Below, piece by piece: positions 60,801 through 64,000 of a stretch of 64,000 nucleotides of DNA. This DNA comes from an uncultured Bryobacteraceae bacterium (GTDB lineage: Bacteria > Acidobacteriota > Terriglobia > Bryobacterales > Bryobacteraceae), in the NCBI GenBank assembly GCA_937924525.1, contig CALDSU010000007.1:124001-188000 (forward strand), in the 5' to 3' direction. Position 1 is the stretch's first letter. Every line of letters begins with the position of its first letter. Made by a program: the position numbers and the translations under genes. The notes beneath the pieces were generated by a model. It searched no databases, was not told where the DNA came from, and saw nothing but the letters and a program-made list of their open reading frames with translations.

Positions 60801-61257
60801 CACCGCCGAGGTGGAGCGCGCGGCGGGGCGGCCGGGCGGGCGCCGTTTCGGTACGCTGGTCCACGCCCTGCTGCGCGACGTGCCGCTGGACGCGGGCGAA
60901 CGGCAGCTCGAGTTGGCGGCCCGCGCGCGCGGCCGTCTGCACGGCGCGACGGAGGAGGAAATCGCCGCCGCGCGCGTGAGCGCCGCCCGGGCGCTGGCGC
61001 ACCCGCTGCTTCAGCGCGCCCGCCGAGTCTCTCGCGTGCTGCGCGAAGCCCCGGTTCTGCTGGCGCTCGACGGCCAGCGCCTGTTTGAGGGCATTATCGA
61101 CCTGGCGTTTGAAGAGCCCGAGTGCTGGGTGATCGTCGATTACAAGACCGACGAGGGCGCGCTGCCCGCCCCGTACCGCCAGCAGCTAGGCTGGTATGTA
61201 TATGCGGTGGCCCGCCTCACCGGTAAACCCGCCGAAGGCTGGCTGCTGCACGTGTGA
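57841..61257 (+). CDS. addA: AddA-like helicase-nuclease subunit
   Basis: A 1138-aa UvrD-type superfamily 1 helicase with a C-terminal nuclease, partner of AddB. Walker A is 'EAAAGTGKTT' (31-39 region). 'VVAVTFTRKAAGELKLRLR' is motif Ia, 'HIFVDEFQDTDPLQAEIL' motif II with DEFQ, 'LFLVGDPKQSIYRFRRAD' motif III, 'LMTVHSAKGLEFPVVVLADL' motif V and 'RLAYVAATRARDLLVI' motif VI. The C-terminal PD-(D/E)XK core is 'LFEGIIDLAFEEPECWVIVDYKTDEG' (D and DYKT). It unwinds DNA 3'-5' from broken ends. Length is normal for AddA (about 1150-1250). ATG 57841 overlaps the addB stop, and its own stop overlaps the next start (TGATG). No frameshift was seen. Confidence 0.92.
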   Translation: MTPAWFPSAAPDAEARRLIRESLGESMIVEAAAGTGKTTVLVERIAAVLAEGLTTIDRVVAVTFTRKAAGELKLRLRVELDRQRRTAAPAARRCLEAALEHLEEASIGTIHSFCAEILRTRPTEAQIDPAFTELSETQAARLLRRVFDRWIQDKLNQDSPVLRRVLTRATLAESQDDRSPLEGLFYAVRELAEWRDFPAPWRRSGKDYRAWTDELAACACQLEENSRHPRNPMDPLRAALRPLTSFVTWLERAEAHAPRDYDAVEAMLLRTQRELRRNRQTGRGFYSDSASREQIIASRDLLLEALEQFRAETGADLAAALRDELGEVVELYQQAKRRLGALDFLDLLIAVRELVRGNAGVRAYLAGERFSHIFVDEFQDTDPLQAEILLLLAARDPAVSDWRQAVPAPGKLFLVGDPKQSIYRFRRADVLFYQEVTRALHGHGVRVLFLNRSFRAVSFIQRAVNAAFATRMTGDEETGQPGYVPLAEHRDSPADQPAVVVLPAPRPYGKGGVTAKAINESLPEAVAAFLDWLLRRSGWTVADPEDPGRRVPLAPRHVCLLFRRFVNWGDDISLPYVRKLEARGIAHLLIAAKSFQEREEVETLRAALAAIEWPHDELAVYATLRGSLFAFSDALLFRFRQAGGSWNPLRPRPDGLPGEYAPLGEALDLLASLHRRRNHQPVVSTLSALLEATRAHAGFAWRPGGHQVLTNVHRLLDLARNYEADGGLSFRGFVDELDARAGAADSAEAPIVEEGAEGVRLMTVHSAKGLEFPVVVLADLTANLANRQADRHLDPRRGLCAMRLGPYRPWELLDHHQLETARDQAEGVRLAYVAATRARDLLVIPAVGDEAYDGWLAPLNEAIYPPGPLRRAARPAPGCPAFGPDSVCDRVRGGSRDSVQPGLHHLPGDYPVVWWDPHILDLDREETFGLIHESLLEDAGETDDERRYEAWKQSVESAAAAGARPQFDIFTATDPLPLPADARAPVATAEVERAAGRPGGRRFGTLVHALLRDVPLDAGERQLELAARARGRLHGATEEEIAAARVSAARALAHPLLQRARRVSRVLREAPVLLALDGQRLFEGIIDLAFEEPECWVIVDYKTDEGALPAPYRQQLGWYVYAVARLTGKPAEGWLLHV

Positions 61258-61553
61258 TGGCGATGCCGCGTTCCCCGCGTCTGGAAATCGAGTATTGTAC
61301 GCAGTGCCGCTGGCTGCTCCGCGCCGCCTGGATGGCCCAGGAACTGCTCACCACCTTCTCCGCGCAGCTTGGAGAAGTCGCGCTGGTGCCCGGCTCCGGC
61401 GGCATCTTCGAAGTCCGCGTGGACGGCGAAACCCTCTGGTCGCGACGAGAACAGGGGCGCTTCCCTGAGATCAAGGAACTCAAGCAGCGCGTTCGGGACC
61501 GCGTCGCGCCCGGCCTCCCGCTCGGCCACTCCGACGCGCCGCCGCCGCCGTAG
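61257..61553 (+). CDS. SelW/Rdx-like thioredoxin-fold protein
   Basis: A 98-aa small redox protein of the SelT/SelW/SelH (Rdx) family. The redox motif near the start is 'IEYCTQCRWLLRAAWMAQELL', with Cys in both positions (animal SelW has selenocysteine in the second). 'VALVPGSGGIFEVRVDGETLWSRREQGRFPEIKELKQRVRDRV' is the matching C-terminal part. It is presumed to be a cytosolic thiol oxidoreductase. Its start overlaps the addA stop by 1 nt (TGATG), so it is cotranscribed with addAB although no function in recombination is known. GTG 61254 is an alternative start. The tail ('SDAPPPP') is proline-rich. Confidence 0.85.
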   Translation: MAMPRSPRLEIEYCTQCRWLLRAAWMAQELLTTFSAQLGEVALVPGSGGIFEVRVDGETLWSRREQGRFPEIKELKQRVRDRVAPGLPLGHSDAPPPP

Positions 61554-61699
61554 GGGACGGAGCGTGTGCCCCCGGCGAGGTCCGCCAGCGAACGTCCCCA
61601 TGATCCCGGCTGGCGCGGTCTGCCAGGACGCGCATGCCGGTCGCCGTCATTGAAGAATCCGTTGCGTTGGGATCTTCCAGAGAGAGGCCGGGAGGGAGG

Positions 61700-62845
61700 T
61701 TACTGGTGCTGGAGGATATCGAGGGCGATTCGGGCGTCGCGGTCTTCGGGATCGAGTTGCCGGGCTAACTGCAATTCGGTTCTGGCGGCGGCGAGGTCGC
61801 CGGCTTGGGCGAGGATGAGGCCGAGGTTGCGATGGAGGGCGGCGCGGTCGGGACAGTCGCCGCAGACCGAGATGGCCTCGCGGAGCTGGGTGGTGGCAGT
61901 GGGCCAATCCCGCTGTTCCGCGGCCTGAACCGCGGCATTGGCCAGGAGGCGGGCGCGGGATACGGCCATGGCCGATGCGCGGGCGGATTGAAGCTGCTGC
62001 TGGAGGCGGCGGGCCTGGGCGGGATCGGTGGAGGCCAGGGCGCGCATGAGGGCATAAAGCGCCTGGCGGTTGGCGGGGTCGCGTTCGACGGCGCGCTGAA
62101 GCTGGACGATGCCATCGTCGCGGCGGCCTGCATCCAAGAGGGCCTTCCCGTACTTAAAGAGGGTGTCGGAGTCCTGGGCTCCGGCGGTGACCGCGCGGCC
62201 GTAAGCCGCGGCCGCGTCCTGGGGCTTTCCGGCGAGCGATTCGAGCAGGCCGAGTTGCCGCAGCGCGACGATATCGTCGGGTTTGAGCGCGAGCGCCTTC
62301 CGGTGAGCGGCGCGGGCATCGTCCAGGCGGCGCAGTTCGAGCAGCGCGCGGCCAAGCTGCCGCCAAGCCTCGAAAAGCTTGGGATCCAGTTCGGCAGCCT
62401 GACGGAATTTTTCGGCGGCGGGCAGCAGCTGAGAGGCGTCGGCGAGGGCCACGCCGGTGTTCAAGCGTGCGACGGCGGAGGATGGGGACAAGCGTTCCAC
62501 GCGTTCGAACAGGGGGACCGCTTCCGCGGCGCGCTTTTGCCGGACGAGCGTCATGCCCAGCGCGGTGAGCACGGGAGGGCGGTCCGGTTGGTGGACGAGG
62601 ACCTGGCGCAGTTCAGTTTCGGCGTCGGAGAAGCGATTCAGGTTGATGAGGGCGAGGGCGAGTTGGTAGCGGACCGAAGGAGAATCGGGAGTTTTCGCCA
62701 GGTAGGCGCGAAAGGCGTCGGCGGCGCCCTGCCAGTCGCGTTCACGCAGGCGCTGCTGCGCGAGCGTAACGAGGGAATCGGGCGCCGGCTGAACAGGTTG
62801 GCTGGACGCAGAATAGCAGACGGCGAGCCCCCAGGCTGACACCAT
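61700..62845 (-). CDS. TPR-repeat protein, probably exported
   Basis: A 381-aa protein whose first ~20 residues ('MVSAWGLAVCYSASSQPVQ') may be a signal peptide, or a shorter start may be used; the exact start is uncertain. From about residue 25 on it is built of TPR units of 34 residues: 'QRLRERDWQGAADAFRAYLAKTPDSPSVRYQLALALINLNRFSDAETEL', 'AWRQLGRALLELRRLDDARAAHRKALAL', 'LFKYGKALLDAGRRDDGIVQLQRAVE' and 'LHRNLGLILAQAGDLAAARTEL'. About ten repeats make up almost the whole protein. By family it is a scaffold for multi-protein complexes; partners are unknown. It is convergent with the SelW-like gene (146 bp apart, without recognisable features) and lies 41 nt downstream of the receptor gene on the same strand. 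Confidence 0.82.
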   Translation of the reverse strand: MVSAWGLAVCYSASSQPVQPAPDSLVTLAQQRLRERDWQGAADAFRAYLAKTPDSPSVRYQLALALINLNRFSDAETELRQVLVHQPDRPPVLTALGMTLVRQKRAAEAVPLFERVERLSPSSAVARLNTGVALADASQLLPAAEKFRQAAELDPKLFEAWRQLGRALLELRRLDDARAAHRKALALKPDDIVALRQLGLLESLAGKPQDAAAAYGRAVTAGAQDSDTLFKYGKALLDAGRRDDGIVQLQRAVERDPANRQALYALMRALASTDPAQARRLQQQLQSARASAMAVSRARLLANAAVQAAEQRDWPTATTQLREAISVCGDCPDRAALHRNLGLILAQAGDLAAARTELQLARQLDPEDRDARIALDILQHQ

Positions 62846-62886
62846 CAGCCTACAGGCCAGGAAGGGTCGCCGTCTGCCAGGTGGGA

Positions 62887-64000
62887 TCAGAAAAGGATCT
62901 TACCTCCCAATTGCAACTGCCTGGGCGGGACTTGCAAGCCGGTGACCAGTCCAAAATTGGGACTGGCGAGGTTGGCAATCGGAGCGGCGAACATGGGCGT
63001 GTTCAAGGCGTTGAAAGCCTCCAGGCGCAGTTCCATTCTCAGGTTATCGCCGCGGAGATTGAAGCGGCGGAACAGAGAGAGGTCGAAGCGGCGGACCCAA
63101 TCCGGGTAGAGGGAGTTCCGGCCCAGGTTACCGAAGGTATAGGGAGCCGGTTCCCGGAAAGCGGTGGTGTTGATCCAGCGTTCGGGCCTGGGGTTGGAAA
63201 GCCGGTGGTCGCCGACGAGGTTGGCGCGGATGTAGGTGCCGCTGTTGAAGATATTGGCGATATCGCCGGGCACGGTGACATGGTAGGGAATGCCAGTGCG
63301 AATGTTGACCAGGCCATTGACCTGCCAGCCGCCGAGGAGATGGTCAACGGGGGAATTGGTCATCATGCGCTTGCCCCGTCCGAAGGGAAGATCATAGTTC
63401 CAACTGACGACCAGGTTATGGGGGACGTTAAAGGCGGAGACGCTCCGGTCGGCGTTGAGGTTGTATTCGTTCTGGATGGAACAGGCTTCGGCGCCGAAGA
63501 AGCCGGAGCAAGCCAGGTCGATAGACTTAGCCCAGGTGTAGGCGAGGGTGCTGGCGAAACCGTTCCGGAAGCTCCGCTTGAGGGACACTTGCATACTGTG
63601 ATAGTTGCTGCGACCGATGGACTTTTCGAAGAAGGTCGGACGCATGTAGGGGAAGCGCATTCGCTGGCGGGGGTCTCCCGGGCCGGGAGTAACCGCGGTA
63701 TTGAAGCGGCCTCCGAGAGAAAGGTCGCGGCTGCCGGAGCCGACGTAGTTGACTTCGAGGACCGTGGCCACGGCGATTTCGTGTTGAATGCCGAAGTTCC
63801 ATTGCATGGAATAGGCCTGTTCGAAGTTGGGGTCGACAAACCACCATTCCTGGTTGAATGGGGTGGGCGCGGGCAGTCCGGTCGCGCCGAGGGACGGATC
63901 CTGGGCGGTAACGCCGGGGAACGGGCGGGCGGGGGTGGGATCGTTCAGGCTGCCCAGGCGCGTCACCGAAACATCGGGCCAGGTTCCTCCGATGCCGCGC
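62887..64000 (-). CDS. TonB-dependent receptor, Oar-like (5' part beyond window)
   Basis: The C-terminal ~370 residues of another outer-membrane receptor. Barrel landmarks are 'YSMQWNFGIQHEIAVATVLEVNYVG', 'NYHSMQVSLKRSFRNGFASTLAYTWAKS', 'AFNVPHNLVVSWNYDLPFGRGKRMM', 'HLLGGWQVNGLVNIRTGIPYHV' and a final 'PRQLQLGGKILF' with the expected C-terminal Phe. The frame stays open to the window end, so the start, signal peptide, regulatory domain and plug lie outside. A GTG at 63966 is in frame but is not a plausible start because the barrel continues upstream of it. A TPR-protein gene follows 41 nt downstream. Ligand unknown. Confidence 0.92.
   Translation of the reverse strand, partial: RGIGGTWPDVSVTRLGSLNDPTPARPFPGVTAQDPSLGATGLPAPTPFNQEWWFVDPNFEQAYSMQWNFGIQHEIAVATVLEVNYVGSGSRDLSLGGRFNTAVTPGPGDPRQRMRFPYMRPTFFEKSIGRSNYHSMQVSLKRSFRNGFASTLAYTWAKSIDLACSGFFGAEACSIQNEYNLNADRSVSAFNVPHNLVVSWNYDLPFGRGKRMMTNSPVDHLLGGWQVNGLVNIRTGIPYHVTVPGDIANIFNSGTYIRANLVGDHRLSNPRPERWINTTAFREPAPYTFGNLGRNSLYPDWVRRFDLSLFRRFNLRGDNLRMELRLEAFNALNTPMFAAPIANLASPNFGLVTGLQVPPRQLQLGGKILF

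Noticed and set aside
61257-61553. Selenoprotein W with in-frame TGA
   Set aside because: The redox motif is CTQC with two cysteines and no in-frame TGA, so no selenocysteine is needed.
1-64000. CRISPR arrays, insertion sequences, tRNA or rRNA genes
   Set aside because: No regularly spaced repeats, transposase frames, terminal inverted repeats, cloverleafs or rRNA-like stretches were recognised by eye.

Overview
This 64 kb window is GC-rich and densely coded. It looks like a chromosome segment of an Acidobacteriota member of the Bryobacterales/Solibacter type. The grounds are four Oar-like TonB-dependent receptors of the acidobacterial kind, a secreted metallopeptidase ending in the 'Solibacter' C-terminal domain (TIGR03437-like), VWFA-related and TPR lipoproteins, Tat-type Gfo/Idh/MocA oxidoreductases, and a Uma2-type nuclease remnant. 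No phage, transposase, CRISPR array, rRNA or tRNA was found. Homology calls are from reading the translations; no search was run.

Layout. 1-2937 is the 3' part of a TonB receptor with a strong terminator, then a decayed Uma2 gene. 3392-8469 holds a SIS-domain sugar-phosphate enzyme, a small ribbon-helix-helix protein, a fused Nfn-type flavoprotein (NfnB-NfnA order), accA and a coupled small membrane protein. 8509-12001 (minus) is a stress-type unit: ECF sigma factor, zinc anti-sigma factor, Spy-like protein and a gluzincin/TPR protein. 12241 is an ErpA/IscA scaffold. 12699-20032 is a tight plus-strand operon: beta-propeller, lipoprotein, MBOAT acyltransferase, AlgJ-like acetyltransferase, phytanoyl-CoA-type dioxygenase and astacin-like protease. 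It reads as an O-acetylation/surface-modification system. 20044-27337 carries TPR and hypothetical proteins, an APC permease, a sugar isomerase-like protein, a lytic transglycosylase and an acyl-CoA carboxylase beta subunit.

27406-31898 is a three-gene module: a receptor-like barrel lacking its plug, a VWFA-type protein and a coiled-coil lipoprotein. 31929-35648 pairs a degenerate Wzt-like ABC protein with a divergent methyltransferase fused to extra beta domains and a beta-helix lipoprotein. 35789-41906 (minus) has an oxidoreductase, cinA, and the overlapping set rimO-yacG-pgpA-beta-propeller. 42278-49075 has a membrane spermidine-synthase-like protein, a SpoU methyltransferase, and the coupled xdhC-mocA-like-asmA-like run. 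49180-53861 has a complete Oar-like receptor and an oxidoreductase. 53887-61553 has a broken UroD-like gene abutting addB-addA-selW-like. 61700-64000 has a TPR protein and another partial receptor.

Two patterns cut across the window. Many adjacent genes overlap by 4 nt (ATGA, GTGA or TTGA), which implies translational coupling. At least eight first-of-unit genes have a TANNNT hexamer only 6-10 nt before the start codon, the geometry of leaderless mRNAs.
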